Assembly (NCBI GenBank): GCA_004357015.1
Contig: SMXE01000186.1
Span: 1 to 5,238 of the forward strand
Reading direction: 5' to 3'
DNA: 5,238 nt
Source of the DNA: Caldithrix sp.
GTDB lineage: Bacteria; Zhuqueibacterota; Zhuqueibacteria; Oceanimicrobiales; Oceanimicrobiaceae
Below the pieces are notes generated by a model, which was given only the letters and a program-made list of their open reading frames with translations, did not search any database and had not been told where the DNA came from. The position numbers were made by a program, and so were the translations under genes. Positions 4,960-5,238 of the stretch are shown piece after piece (the first letter of the stretch is position 1; each line of letters begins with the position of its first letter).

Positions 4960-5238
4960 CTATTTCACAAAAATCATTTCTCTGGTGCGAATAAATGCGC
5001 CGGCCTGAATTTTATAGAAATATACGCCGCTTGCTATAATACCCCCTTTCGCATTTGTTCCATCCCAAGCAGCCGAATGACTGCCGGCGCTCTGATTTTC
5101 GTCAATTAAGGTCTTTACTTTTTTACCCAGTGTATTGTAGACGGTTAACTTCACATGACTCTCAATGGGGAGATCATATTGGATTGCCGTCCTCGGATTG
5201 AACGGGTTCGGGAAATTTTGGTAGAGATGAAATGACTC
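4960..5238 (-). CDS. C-terminal end of a secreted protein with a T9SS type A sorting domain (5' end outside window)
   Basis: The frame is open from the window edge to the TAG at 4960, giving the last 92 residues. The visible part is essentially one sorting domain. It starts with LYQNFPNPFNPRTAIQYDLP, continues with VKLTVYNTLGKKVKTLIDE and an AGSHSAAWDGTNAKG turn, and ends with ASGVYFYKIQAG and TREMIFVK. In this family (FlgD-like fold, Por secretion tail) the domain directs export through the outer membrane by the type IX system and is typically cleaved on anchoring or release. A GTG at 5154 is internal to the conserved domain and is not the true start. The passenger part, and so the function, lies outside the window. 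It may be of the same kind as the secreted protein that begins at 690, but nothing here proves that. Confidence 0.92.
   Translation of the reverse strand, partial: ESFHLYQNFPNPFNPRTAIQYDLPIESHVKLTVYNTLGKKVKTLIDENQSAGSHSAAWDGTNAKGGIIASGVYFYKIQAGAFIRTREMIFVK

Noticed and set aside
1..5238. CRISPR array, insertion sequence, rRNA or tRNA gene
   Set aside because: No repeated spacer-like units, no transposase-like product or paired terminal repeats, and no tRNA- or rRNA-like segments were seen on either strand.

Overview
The window looks like chromosomal DNA from an FCB-group bacterium. Three things point there: a C-terminal sorting domain of the 'QNFPNPFNP' type used by type IX secretion (T9SS) cargo, a FecR protein with a DUF4974-like C-terminus, and a TonB-dependent receptor that begins with STN and carboxypeptidase-regulatory-like domains. 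Base composition is mixed. All start codons have recognisable Shine-Dalgarno sequences upstream, which is unlike typical Bacteroidia. Together with the PNPFNP sorting signal this favours a KSB1, Calditrichota or Ignavibacteriota-like lineage. The lineage call is inference.

All genes are on the minus strand, so transcription runs from high to low coordinates. From right to left the window holds: the last 92 residues of a secreted protein with a T9SS-type sorting domain (5238-4960, its start outside the window); a 207-base intergenic region with AT-rich palindromes and a strong ECF-type promoter; a complete fecR-like anti-sigma/sigma-regulator gene (4752-3742); a 168-base gap with a possible housekeeping promoter and a hairpin around the ribosome binding site; a complete 810-residue TonB-dependent receptor gene (3573-1141); a Rho-independent terminator (1104-1079); a gene-free stretch of about 390 bases ending in a second ECF-type promoter; and the first 230 codons of another secreted protein (690-1, running out of the window).

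The genes read as a cell-surface signalling module. The receptor's periplasmic STN domain is the part that, in the FecA/FecR/FecI paradigm, reports substrate binding to the periplasmic half of FecR. FecR then frees or activates a FecI-type ECF sigma factor. No sigma gene lies in the window. However, the promoters of fecR and of the downstream secreted-protein gene share the blocks ATGGGGGTT and CGTAT at an identical 14-base spacing, and each lies 38-39 bases from its start codon. This is direct sequence evidence that one ECF sigma factor probably drives both genes, so the secreted protein would be an output of the same sensing circuit. There is no SusD-like partner gene here, so the receptor is a transducer-type receptor and not an obvious SusCD pair.
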